A stretch of DNA of 64,000 nt from Polynucleobacter sp. 78F-HAINBA. Its GTDB lineage: Bacteria > Pseudomonadota > Gammaproteobacteria > Burkholderiales > Burkholderiaceae. Where the stretch lies: assembly GCF_018882325.1 (NCBI RefSeq), contig NZ_JACVOQ010000001.1, positions 1 to 64,000 of the forward strand, given 5' to 3'. Position numbers and translations under genes: made by a program. A model generated the notes under the pieces. That model did no database searches. It had not been told where the DNA came from and saw only the letters and a list, made by a program, of their open reading frames with translations. This document shows positions 36,369 through 43,273 of this stretch, piece after piece (position 1 is the stretch's first letter; each line of letters opens with the position of its first letter).

Positions 36369-36794
36369 TTAAGTACTCAATTTATAAGGCTCAAGCAAAT
36401 TCAGAACCTCTTTGTTTGCAATTTCTGAAACGCTGTAATTTTTGTTTTCAAGCCAACTGGCTGTTTCGGTATAGATTTTTCGATCGTTTAAGGCCTTCAC
36501 GATTTCATCATGGGGAAATACATACCAAGCATCTTTTAATGGAAATGCAATATGTAGATCTTTATCTGCGTATTTTTGATCAATTGTGAAACGCCCTTTT
36601 AGCTGCACCTTTAGAAAACTCTCGCCGTTCATTGACTGCGCAATGAAATCCGCCCCTTGCCAATCATCAGATAACTTAATGGTGCCGTAACCATAATCCG
36701 CCAACACTGCAGATATCTTTTGAAAGTTGTATTGCTCCTTTTGCCTGGCATTTAATGCTTCATATTCAATCTTTATTAGCTTCAGACTATCCAT
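36369..36794 (-). CDS. PD-(D/E)XK-like protein, first gene of an XRE-controlled pair
   Basis: A 141-residue protein of unknown family. WQGADFIAQ and then FLKVQLKGR supply Asp...Gln-Leu-Lys, the catalytic pattern of PD-(D/E)XK enzymes with Gln for Glu, within a beta-hairpin context; short length suggests it acts as an oligomer or with the next gene. It has a GAGGTGA ribosome site 5 bases before ATG. Divergent from the XRE regulator gene; the first of two operator-like palindromes lies 36 bases upstream of its start, in the right place to repress it. Confidence 0.5.
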   Translation of the reverse strand: MDSLKLIKIEYEALNARQKEQYNFQKISAVLADYGYGTIKLSDDWQGADFIAQSMNGESFLKVQLKGRFTIDQKYADKDLHIAFPLKDAWYVFPHDEIVKALNDRKIYTETASWLENKNYSVSEIANKEVLNLLEPYKLST

Positions 36795-36829
36795 TTTTCA
36801 CCTCATTTTTATAGGAACTTCTTATTAAT

Positions 36830-36846
36830 ACTAAGGAAGTCTTAGT
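36830..36846. promoter_or_regulatory. Operator-like palindrome O1
   Basis: ACTAAG-GAAGT-CTTAGT, a perfect 6-bp-arm palindrome with the same CTAAG-N5-CTTAG core as the site at 36864-36878. Centres are 33 bases apart, about three helical turns, so two dimers could bind the same face. Between the divergent nuclease-fold pair and the XRE gene. Confidence 0.75.
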
Positions 36847-36863
36847 GTAATAGCCAGTAAAAA

Positions 36864-36878
36864 CTAAGATTATCTTAG
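36864..36878. promoter_or_regulatory. Operator-like palindrome O2
   Basis: CTAAG-ATTAT-CTTAG, ending two bases before the ATG of the XRE gene, so binding would block its ribosome-entry or promoter region: an autorepression site. No separate Shine-Dalgarno site can fit between them, so the transcript may be leaderless or weakly translated. Confidence 0.75.
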
Positions 36879-36880
36879 GC

Positions 36881-37198
36881 ATGGTTAGCCCTGCTAAAGA
36901 CACCACCCTCCTTGCCAAGCGACTCAAAAGTGCTCGCGAGCGCATCAAGATCTCCCAAATGGAGCTAGGGGTCCGCGCTGGCATTGATGAGTTCTCGGCT
37001 TCTGCCAGAATTAACCAATACGAACGAGGCAAACACGCGCCAGACTTTAATACCGCGAAAACCTTGGCTAAAGTCCTGGGCATACCCACCGCCTATCTGT
37101 ATTGCGAAGATGAATCGCTTGCAGAATTAATTGCGCTTTATGGGCAACTATCAGCTTCCCAGAAAAAAGCGGTTTTGCAGTTCGCCAAGTCACTCTAA
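36881..37198 (+). CDS. XRE-family helix-turn-helix regulator
   Basis: A 105-residue Cro/C1-type regulator: LAKRLKSARERIKISQMELG, ARINQYERGKHAPD and LAKVLGIPTAYLYC cover the five-helix domain; the C-terminal 25 residues (SLAELIALYGQLSASQKKAV) are a common dimer tail. It would bind the two CTAAG-N5-CTTAG sites before its own gene and control the divergent nuclease-fold pair, much like a controller protein of a restriction system. Its end overlaps the convergent DnaB-like gene by 9 bases. Confidence 0.87.
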   Translation: MVSPAKDTTLLAKRLKSARERIKISQMELGVRAGIDEFSASARINQYERGKHAPDFNTAKTLAKVLGIPTAYLYCEDESLAELIALYGQLSASQKKAVLQFAKSL

Positions 37199-38110
37199 GC
37201 TCCGATACGCATCAACACCAAAACGCCCATACTGCAAATCCGTAGGCAAATACACCGTACCAGTTAATCCTAGGCGATTGCTGACCATGGTTAATTCGGC
37301 ACGACCAATGTCCTTGCTTTGCGGGTGATAGACTTCATCTCGATATAAAAAGAGCAAAGCATCGGATTGCTGCGCCAATGCCACGCTTGGTAAATCCGTA
37401 AAGATGGGGCGCTTATTTTCTCGCTCTTCGGCTGTTCGCTTCACACCAGATAAAACCAATACCGCCACATGAAGATCTTTGGCTAATTTTTTGAGTAAAT
37501 ACATGACCTTTTCATAGGCAGCGTCCAGGCATTTTTCCTGTTTTTGCAGGTATGCATGATCTAAATCGTCCACAATCACCAAAGCCAAAGGATGCTCTAC
37601 TGCCTGATGGCTAGCGAACTCTCTCACCCTCTGGCAAAGAGTATCTATATCAATATAGGAACAATGTATGAGGTGCAATGGCGCATCTTGCAATTGTTTT
37701 ATGGCTAATGCAAAGCGTCCTTGCTCATCTGGCGATAACTTGCCCAGTTGCAACGCCCTAGCTTGAATACCCCCAATTTGAGATGCCACCCGAATCGCTA
37801 ACTGCCAGATTGGCATACCTAAGCTCATGTAGAGCACAGTACGATTTTGAGAAAGACTGACATTAGTGGCAATATTTAAAGCCAGCGCAGAGCGCCCCAT
37901 TGATGGTCGACTCGCTAATACTGTTACCGCCCCTAAAGCCAAACCACCGAAAGACTCATCAACATTAGCGAGCCCCATTTTTAGAAAATGGGGCTCGCTA
38001 ATGCCTTGGCTTGCACCTTGGAGATGCGTCCGCAGGCTCTCCAAAGCATCACCAATAGTGCATGACCCCTCTTGGAATAGTCGATTCTGATTGATTGCAG
38101 CCGGTGACAT
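37190..38110 (-). CDS. DnaB-like helicase C-terminal (RecA-fold) protein with altered Walker A
   Basis: A 306-residue protein matching only the C-terminal motor of replicative helicase DnaB: SRPSMGRSALAL (canonical GKT/S here GRS, so Arg73 replaces the catalytic Lys), LVIVDDLDHAY (Walker B-like), LLFLYRDEVYHP, and SNRLGLTGTVYL. The DnaB N-terminal domain is absent. ATG at 38110 has a GGAGTTATGA site. The lost Lys suggests weak or no ATP hydrolysis, so it could act as a decoy or regulator of the host helicase or of element replication. An 18-bp inverted repeat lies within it, covering the codon for Met45. Confidence 0.78.
   Translation of the reverse strand: MSPAAINQNRLFQEGSCTIGDALESLRTHLQGASQGISEPHFLKMGLANVDESFGGLALGAVTVLASRPSMGRSALALNIATNVSLSQNRTVLYMSLGMPIWQLAIRVASQIGGIQARALQLGKLSPDEQGRFALAIKQLQDAPLHLIHCSYIDIDTLCQRVREFASHQAVEHPLALVIVDDLDHAYLQKQEKCLDAAYEKVMYLLKKLAKDLHVAVLVLSGVKRTAEERENKRPIFTDLPSVALAQQSDALLFLYRDEVYHPQSKDIGRAELTMVSNRLGLTGTVYLPTDLQYGRFGVDAYRSLE
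37964..38002. repeat. Perfect 18-bp inverted repeat inside a coding region
   Basis: Left arm 37964-37981 (ATTAGCGAGCCCCATTTT), loop TAG, right arm 37985-38002. It lies within the DnaB-like gene, and in the minus-strand transcript its hairpin would sequester an in-frame AUG (Met45) just before the conserved ATPase domain. The CTCGCTA core recurs in the hairpin at 39016-39037. Confidence 0.92.
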
Positions 38111-38177
38111 TCATAACTCCGTTAAAGAATGCACCTACTGTGGCATATGGCAGGCTCATAAAGTGAGCTAGCGGTAA

Positions 38178-38369
38178 CTATTTTAAAGAAAGCCCTTCTT
38201 TGTCGCTATTTGCTGACGCCTTTGGGCTAATTTGCACATATAAGGTGGTGTCGCCTTCCAAAGCGACTGGCTTTGCTTTTGGCCAAATCAAATGAATGAC
38301 TAATTCAATCAACCTGAGAACTGCCAAGAGTCCAAAAGCCATTGCCACCAGCAATAAGATCATTGCCAT
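38178..38369 (-). CDS. Small single-pass membrane protein
   Basis: A 63-residue protein with one hydrophobic helix at about residues 3-30 and a polar tail. It has an AGGGGTAA ribosome site 7 bases from ATG, which supports it as a real gene. 67 bases upstream of the DnaB-like gene on the same strand, so probably co-transcribed. No family recognised. Small membrane proteins are common in phage-derived elements. Confidence 0.5.
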   Translation of the reverse strand: MAMILLLVAMAFGLLAVLRLIELVIHLIWPKAKPVALEGDTTLYVQISPKASANSDKEGLSLK

Positions 38370-38501
38370 GTATTACCCCTAAAAGAATCTTCGGCATTGA
38401 CTATGCCATACCTAAAGCTCATACAATGAGCCTAGTTAGATGATTTGACGCGCTGAGATACTCATCAGAACATCTTTGCTGCAGTCAACCACAAGGCGCA
38501 C

Positions 38502-39008
38502 ATGAGCAAATCTAAAAATGCCAAAGCCATTAATAAACTTAATGAGCGAAATAATGAATTCTGGGACAAGTTAAATCAGAAGATAGATCGATTTATTGAA
38601 AAACACCCAGAAGAGGTAGCTCATGCAGCAGAAATTGTGACCCATACCATTGAGGGTGACAGACTACATCACGCAAAGATGTTGGAAGAATCAAGCCTCT
38701 CAAGCCAAATAGAGAAAGCCATAAAAAGAGAAAGTACTCGCAATCAAGCTAGAGCACAAAAATCTCGACCAGACCACCTTGCAATCAGAATTCAGGAAAT
38801 TGTTTTAAAAAATCCTAGCATCTCTTTAAAAGATCTATTTTCTCAATTGCAGTCTGAAAGAGGCATATCCCCCATCATTGAAGCCACATCAGAGGGGATT
38901 TCCTTTAAGGGAAAAACCGATAAAGAGTCGGGTTTTGCAACCCTGGATAACATTAGAACTCGACTAAGTCGTGCAAAAAAACAACTCAAAGCTAAAACAG
39001 AAAATTAG
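38502..39008 (+). CDS. Hypothetical protein of the element core
   Basis: A 168-residue, mostly helical and highly charged protein (many Lys, Glu) with a middle part LAIRIQEIVLKNPSISLKDL that resembles a small winged-helix unit and a basic C-terminus (RTRLSRAKKQLKAK), fitting a DNA-binding role. Family not recognised. It opens the plus-strand core that continues with the ParB-methyltransferase, DUF5681 and terminase genes. AAGGCG ribosome site. Confidence 0.6.
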   Translation: MSKSKNAKAINKLNERNNEFWDKLNQKIDRFIEKHPEEVAHAAEIVTHTIEGDRLHHAKMLEESSLSSQIEKAIKRESTRNQARAQKSRPDHLAIRIQEIVLKNPSISLKDLFSQLQSERGISPIIEATSEGISFKGKTDKESGFATLDNIRTRLSRAKKQLKAKTEN

Positions 39009-39015
39009 ATACTCC

Positions 39016-39037
39016 TCTCGCTAACGGGCTAGCGAGA
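39016..39037 (+). terminator. Hairpin after the 38502 gene
   Basis: TCTCGCTA-acgggc-TAGCGAGA, 8-bp arms, 7 bases after the stop codon, followed by only three T residues, so termination would be weak. It shares its CTCGCTA core with the palindrome at 37964-38002. Confidence 0.4.
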
Positions 39038-39094
39038 TTTCCAGGCTTAGTTTCTCAAAGTGCCGTTGTTTAACGGTTATTTATGGAGAAGCTA

Positions 39095-40441
39095 ATGAAG
39101 CATGGAAATCAAAACAAACCGATCAATTTATTGATCACCAATCAACCCATTGAACTTGTAAAACCCGATGACCGAAATCCCAGAAAACACTCCAAACAGC
39201 AAATTCGGCAAATTGCTGACTGCATTGGAGAAATTGGCTTTGTAGTACCCATTGTTGTCGACGGGTCTAATAAGATTCTTAGTGGCCACGGGCGCTATGC
39301 TGCCGCAAAACTATTGGGCGCCACTCATGTGCCAGTCATTAGGCTTGAGCATTTAACCCCCGAGCAGGCTCGTATTTTTTCTATTGCGGATAACCGTTTA
39401 GTAGAAAACAGTGACTGGGACGATGAATTACTGGCAGAAATTCTTCTAGATCTATCCAATGCAAATCTCGATATTAGCTTGGAGTTAACGGGTTTCTCGG
39501 TTACGGAGATGGACTTACGTATCGATTCCCATTTAGAAGAAAAATCAGATAAGCCCGATCCCGCCGATCAAATCATTGAGCAGCGCGGTCCCATTATCAG
39601 CAGGTTTGGTGACGTTTGGTCGTTGGGAAGACATCGCATTATTTGTGGCAATAGTTTGGAAGAATCAACCTATTCAATGCTCATGAATGGGCTCAAGGCC
39701 CATATGGTGATATCTGACAGCCCGTTTAACGTGAAAATTAACGGGCATGTTGGTGGCAATGGCAAGGTCAAACACAAGGAGTTCCAATTTGCTTCAGGTG
39801 AGATGAGCCAAGAGGAATTCACACAATTTTTGACCCAAGCGTTTAGGCTGCAATCTAAATACAGCGTAGACAACTCCGTTCACTACCAATTTTGCGACTG
39901 GCGTCATCTAGAAGAATTCATGTCAGCCGGTAATAGCGCCTACCATCAATTAATTAATCTCGTAGTTTGGGTAAAAAATTCTGGGGCGATGGGCAGTTTT
40001 TACCGCTCCAGGCACGAGCTCGTGCTCGTGTATGTCAATGGCAAAGGTCCGCGACGCAATAACGTCCAGCTAGGCAAATACGGTCGCAATCGCACCAACG
40101 TTTGGGAGTATCCCGGCATTCTCACAATGTCTAGGCAAAGTGAGGAAGGCAATTTATTACTTATGCATCCGACAATTAAATGTGTGGCGATGATTGCCGA
40201 TGCGATTCTTGACTGTACCTCTCGCAATGAAATCGTACTTGATGCCTTTTTAGGTAGCGGCACCACTGTACTTGCTGCAGAGCGTATCGGTCGTGTATGT
40301 CACGGTATTGAAGTTGATCCCCATTATGTGGATGTTTCGATCATGCGCTGGCAACGTCTTACGGGTGAATCAGCGATTCATACTCAATCAGGCAAAACCT
40401 TTAATCAATTAAGTCAAGAAATGGAAAATCATCATGAGTAA
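39095..40441 (+). CDS. ParB-like nuclease domain fused to DNA methyltransferase
   Basis: A 448-residue protein. Residues 10-110 form a ParB/sulfiredoxin-type domain (PRKHSKQQIRQIADCIGEIG, ILSGHGRYAAAKLLGA). The rest is an amino-methyltransferase: SDSPFNV in place of the usual DPP(Y/F) catalytic motif IV and DAFLGSGTTVLAAERIG as the SAM-binding motif I near the C-terminus (beta class order). Asp and second Pro of motif IV are kept but the first Pro is Ser. ATG at 39095 follows GGAGAAG; an ATG 12 bases upstream is also in frame. Such fusions are common in phages and prophage-like islands, modifying element DNA. Overlaps DUF5681 by 8 bases. Confidence 0.85.
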   Translation: MKHGNQNKPINLLITNQPIELVKPDDRNPRKHSKQQIRQIADCIGEIGFVVPIVVDGSNKILSGHGRYAAAKLLGATHVPVIRLEHLTPEQARIFSIADNRLVENSDWDDELLAEILLDLSNANLDISLELTGFSVTEMDLRIDSHLEEKSDKPDPADQIIEQRGPIISRFGDVWSLGRHRIICGNSLEESTYSMLMNGLKAHMVISDSPFNVKINGHVGGNGKVKHKEFQFASGEMSQEEFTQFLTQAFRLQSKYSVDNSVHYQFCDWRHLEEFMSAGNSAYHQLINLVVWVKNSGAMGSFYRSRHELVLVYVNGKGPRRNNVQLGKYGRNRTNVWEYPGILTMSRQSEEGNLLLMHPTIKCVAMIADAILDCTSRNEIVLDAFLGSGTTVLAAERIGRVCHGIEVDPHYVDVSIMRWQRLTGESAIHTQSGKTFNQLSQEMENHHE

Positions 40442-40931
40442 TAACAAACCTGCCTATGAAGTCGGTTATAAAAAACCACCTACTTCCGGAAAGTTCAAAA
40501 AAGGCAAATCAGGCAACCCCAGCGGTCGACCCAAGGGATCTAAAAACTTTACCACCTTCTTGGATATTGAAATGAATAAAGTCATCGGGGTGACAGAACA
40601 CGGTGAGCATAAACGCATTCCAAGAAGTCATGCATCAGCCAAACAGTTCGCCAATAAAGCGGTCATGGGAGATATCAAGATGCTGCCCATTTTGCTCAAT
40701 CGAGATAAGGAGAACGAACGACCTAAAGGAGTAGAGACTGCGCCCATTTCATCAAAGGACAAATTAGTCATGAGCAGTATTGTCGAGCGTATCCAGCAGA
40801 TGATCTTGCCAACCCAAACGGCTCACCCAGAAGACTTCGAGGATCTTGGCGCAAGTAGCAACCAGGGCCCCCTTTCCGCATCTGGCGCATCTGATGCGCC
40901 AGATGCGACCGATACCGTATCGAAGGAGTGA
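40434..40931 (+). CDS. DUF5681 domain protein
   Basis: A 165-residue protein. The first 40 residues carry the DUF5681 signature FKKGKSGNPSGRPKGSKNF, a basic segment found in proteins encoded just before phage terminases; the rest is helical with an Ala/Asp/Ser-rich, probably disordered tail. The tail is partly encoded by a 14-bp perfect palindrome. Position between methyltransferase and terminase, with 3 bases to the latter, suggests a small-terminase-like or packaging accessory role. Confidence 0.8.
   Translation: MSNNKPAYEVGYKKPPTSGKFKKGKSGNPSGRPKGSKNFTTFLDIEMNKVIGVTEHGEHKRIPRSHASAKQFANKAVMGDIKMLPILLNRDKENERPKGVETAPISSKDKLVMSSIVERIQQMILPTQTAHPEDFEDLGASSNQGPLSASGASDAPDATDTVSKE
40878..40906. 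repeat. Perfect 14-bp inverted repeat at the end of the DUF5681 gene
   Basis: GCATCTGGCGCATC, one T, then GATGCGCCAGATGC. It encodes the Ser/Ala/Asp-rich tail. It sits 28 bases before the terminase start and would form a stable hairpin in the transcript between the two genes. Confidence 0.9.
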
Positions 40932-40934
40932 ACC

Positions 40935-42365
40935 ATGTCTGAACTCACTTCCCAAGAATACGATTTCATTTTGCGCAATGATTTAATGAGCTTTGTAACG
41001 CGCACTTTTTATGAGCTCAACCCCCAAGCGCAACTCATCATGGCCCCGTACTTGGAGTTGATGGCCAGCAAACTTCAGGCCTGCGCTCGCGGGGAAAATA
41101 AACGCCTCATTGTTTGCGTACCCCCACGGCAACTCAAGTCCATTTGCGTCACCATCGGTTTTACTGCCTGGTATCTAGGTAACCATCCCGATAAAAACAT
41201 CATTTGCGCAAGCTACGGACAAGAGCTTTCAGAAAAGTTTGGACGAGATTGTCGCTCCATCATGCTCCAGCCCTGGTATCAAAGGGTCTTTCCTGGGGCT
41301 AAGCTCTCTGATCGCCAAGCCTTGCATGACTTTGCCACCACCAAAAACGGGGGAAGATTTTCTACCTCAGTAGGCGGTGTATTAACAGGCCGGGGCGCTG
41401 ACATGATCATTATTGACGACCCTCTTAAACCCCAAGACGCCCTATCTGAACCCCAGCGCACCAAGTGCAATAACTGGTATGACAATACCCTTCTTAGTCG
41501 CCTGAACAATAAAGACGAGGGAGTCATTATTGTGGTCATGCAGCGCCTGCACCAAGATGATTTAGTGGGGCACATCCTAGAGCAAGGAAACTGGGACGTC
41601 GTCTCTCTTCCAGCAATTGCCACTGAAGATGAAGAATTTATCATTGAGAATGCTTTTGGGACCAAGCAATACATTCGCAAAACAGGGGATTTACTTAATC
41701 CCGCCAGGGAATCGCTCTCGTCGTTAAATACGATGCGAGCAGCGATTGGGGATTATGACTTTCTCAGTCAGTATCAGCAGACCCCAATACCTCAGGGTGG
41801 TTCAATCATAAAAATCAACTGGCTACAGTATTACGAAGAACCCCCAACTCGATTTGAGTCCTCCCAAATTATTCAGAGTTGGGATACCGCTCTTAAAGAT
41901 ACCGCACAAAGCAACTTTAGTGTTTGCACTACGTGGGCGGTTTCAAAAGACAAATACTATCTACTAGATGTATTGCGGGGACGGTTTCAGTATCCGGATC
42001 TAAAAATTGCGGTGAAGGAACAATATAAGAAACACAAACCCGATAAACTCATCATTGAAGATAAGGCTTCGGGTAGTTCACTCATCGACGATCTCAAAAG
42101 AGATGGCATCCTAGGCATCACACCCCACACACCACCTCCCGGCATGGATAAGCGAGCGCGTCTAGAATTGCAATCAGATTTGTTTGCGGATGGCAAAGTA
42201 TGGCTGCCAAAGGTTGCGTCGTGGTTAGATGATTATCGAACCGAATTAATCGGCTTTCCAGGGACCAAGTACAACGATCAGGTAGATTCAACATCTCAAG
42301 CGCTGGAATATATCAAGAATAAATACAACTCTAAGTTGGCAATATGGGAAAAATTGGGGCGATAG
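40935..42365 (+). CDS. Phage terminase large subunit-like protein
   Basis: A 476-residue two-domain packaging motor. ATPase: VPPRQLKS (Walker A variant usual in this branch), IIIDDPLK (Walker B). Nuclease of RNase H fold: QSWDTALKDTAQSN, LIIEDKASG and KYNDQVDSTSQAL hold the acidic metal-binding residues. Full length. In a phage it would cut and package DNA, but no portal, protease or capsid gene follows; the next genes are the recombinase cassette. So the element may be a defective prophage, a satellite that borrows capsids, or uses terminase differently. Confidence 0.9.
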   Translation: MSELTSQEYDFILRNDLMSFVTRTFYELNPQAQLIMAPYLELMASKLQACARGENKRLIVCVPPRQLKSICVTIGFTAWYLGNHPDKNIICASYGQELSEKFGRDCRSIMLQPWYQRVFPGAKLSDRQALHDFATTKNGGRFSTSVGGVLTGRGADMIIIDDPLKPQDALSEPQRTKCNNWYDNTLLSRLNNKDEGVIIVVMQRLHQDDLVGHILEQGNWDVVSLPAIATEDEEFIIENAFGTKQYIRKTGDLLNPARESLSSLNTMRAAIGDYDFLSQYQQTPIPQGGSIIKINWLQYYEEPPTRFESSQIIQSWDTALKDTAQSNFSVCTTWAVSKDKYYLLDVLRGRFQYPDLKIAVKEQYKKHKPDKLIIEDKASGSSLIDDLKRDGILGITPHTPPPGMDKRARLELQSDLFADGKVWLPKVASWLDDYRTELIGFPGTKYNDQVDSTSQALEYIKNKYNSKLAIWEKLGR

Positions 42366-42425
42366 TCAGAACTATGCCACTGTTACCCCAATTGACTTGA
42401 TGAGCCTGCCTTTTAGAGCGTTACT

Positions 42426-42459
42426 GGTGTTGTTATCCCAATAGTGGGTTAACAACACC
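42426..42459 (+). promoter_or_regulatory. Leader palindrome of recombinase cassette, copy 2
   Basis: GGTGTTGTTATCCCA (42426-42440), spacer ATAG, then TGGGTTAACAACACC: 15-bp arms with a single mismatch. It lies 10 bases before the DUF3489 ATG, with the GGAG ribosome site in between. Conserved with 20349-20382 although the flanks differ, so it is under selection or recently copied. Confidence 0.7.
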
Positions 42460-42469
42460 AGGAGCAATT

Positions 42470-42865
42470 ATGCGCACTGCAACAAACAAAAAAGTATCAG
42501 CCAATACCAATAAATCAACCAGCAAATCGATCAAGCCTACCGTCAAAAAAATAACTCCAAGCAAAGTCGTAAAACCAAATCCAAAGTCTGAGATTGAGAA
42601 ACCCAACACTCAAGTAAAGACCCCTTCATCCACCCCAATACCATCACCCATAAAAATACCCAACAAACAATCTCAGCTCATTGCATTATTGAAGGACCCC
42701 AAAGGTGCTGACATCAAGATGCTCATGCAAGCTACTGGATGGCAAGCCCATTCCATTCGCGGTGTGATTAGTGGCGTCCTAAAGAAGAAACTGGGAATGA
42801 ATATTGTCAGCAGCAAAGTAGATGGTACCCAGCACTATCGTATTGAGCACCTAACTGCAGCTTAA
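42470..42865 (+). CDS. DUF3489 domain protein (cassette copy 2)
   Basis: A 131-residue homologue of the gene at 20394, with a longer Lys/Thr/Pro-rich first part (about 65 residues) and the same winged-helix-like domain: QSQLIALLKDPKGADIKMLM, ATGWQAHSIRGVISG. It follows the terminase by 104 bases that hold the leader palindrome, so it may be transcribed separately from the packaging gene. The diverged tail lengths show the cassette copies are not freshly duplicated. Confidence 0.82.
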   Translation: MRTATNKKVSANTNKSTSKSIKPTVKKITPSKVVKPNPKSEIEKPNTQVKTPSSTPIPSPIKIPNKQSQLIALLKDPKGADIKMLMQATGWQAHSIRGVISGVLKKKLGMNIVSSKVDGTQHYRIEHLTAA

Positions 42866-42869
42866 GTTC

Positions 42870-43262
42870 ATGCAAGCCCAACTTGAAGAGCTCAAGATAT
42901 TGAATCGAGACCAATTGGCAAAGCGCTGGCAAGAGTGTTTTGGGGTGCCAGCGCCCAATCTGACTCGCTCAACACTATTGCGTCAAGCGATTGCCTGGCA
43001 TCTACAAACCCAAGCACTGGGCGGACTTTCTTTAGCAGAAAGACGGCAAATTCAATCGGGAATTACTAGACCATCAACACAGCCGAGTATTGGCACCAGA
43101 CTGATTCGGGTGTGGCAAGATCAGACTCATCAAATTACCGTCCTGGAGGATGGGTATCTCTATCAAGACAAGCGCTGGAAGAGCTTATCGGCCATAGCTA
43201 AATACATTACCGGCACCCCCTGGTCTGGACCGGTCTTCTTCGGACTCAAGAAAGCTAAATAA
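42870..43262 (+). CDS. DUF2924 domain protein (cassette copy 2)
   Basis: A 130-residue homologue of 20764: LNRDQLAKRWQECFGVPAP, QAIAWHLQTQALGGLSLAE, ITGTPWSGPVFFGLK. Four bases after DUF3489. Here the recombinase starts 11 bases beyond the stop, without the ATGA overlap seen in copy 1, so coupling is looser. Confidence 0.85.
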   Translation: MQAQLEELKILNRDQLAKRWQECFGVPAPNLTRSTLLRQAIAWHLQTQALGGLSLAERRQIQSGITRPSTQPSIGTRLIRVWQDQTHQITVLEDGYLYQDKRWKSLSAIAKYITGTPWSGPVFFGLKKAK

Positions 43263-43273
43263 CTAATCAACCC

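Noticed and set aside
36369..36794. Type II toxin-antitoxin pair formed by this gene and the XRE gene
   Set aside because: The genes are divergent and the motif pattern is nuclease-like with a second partner gene; a controller-type layout fits better, though a toxin role is not excluded.
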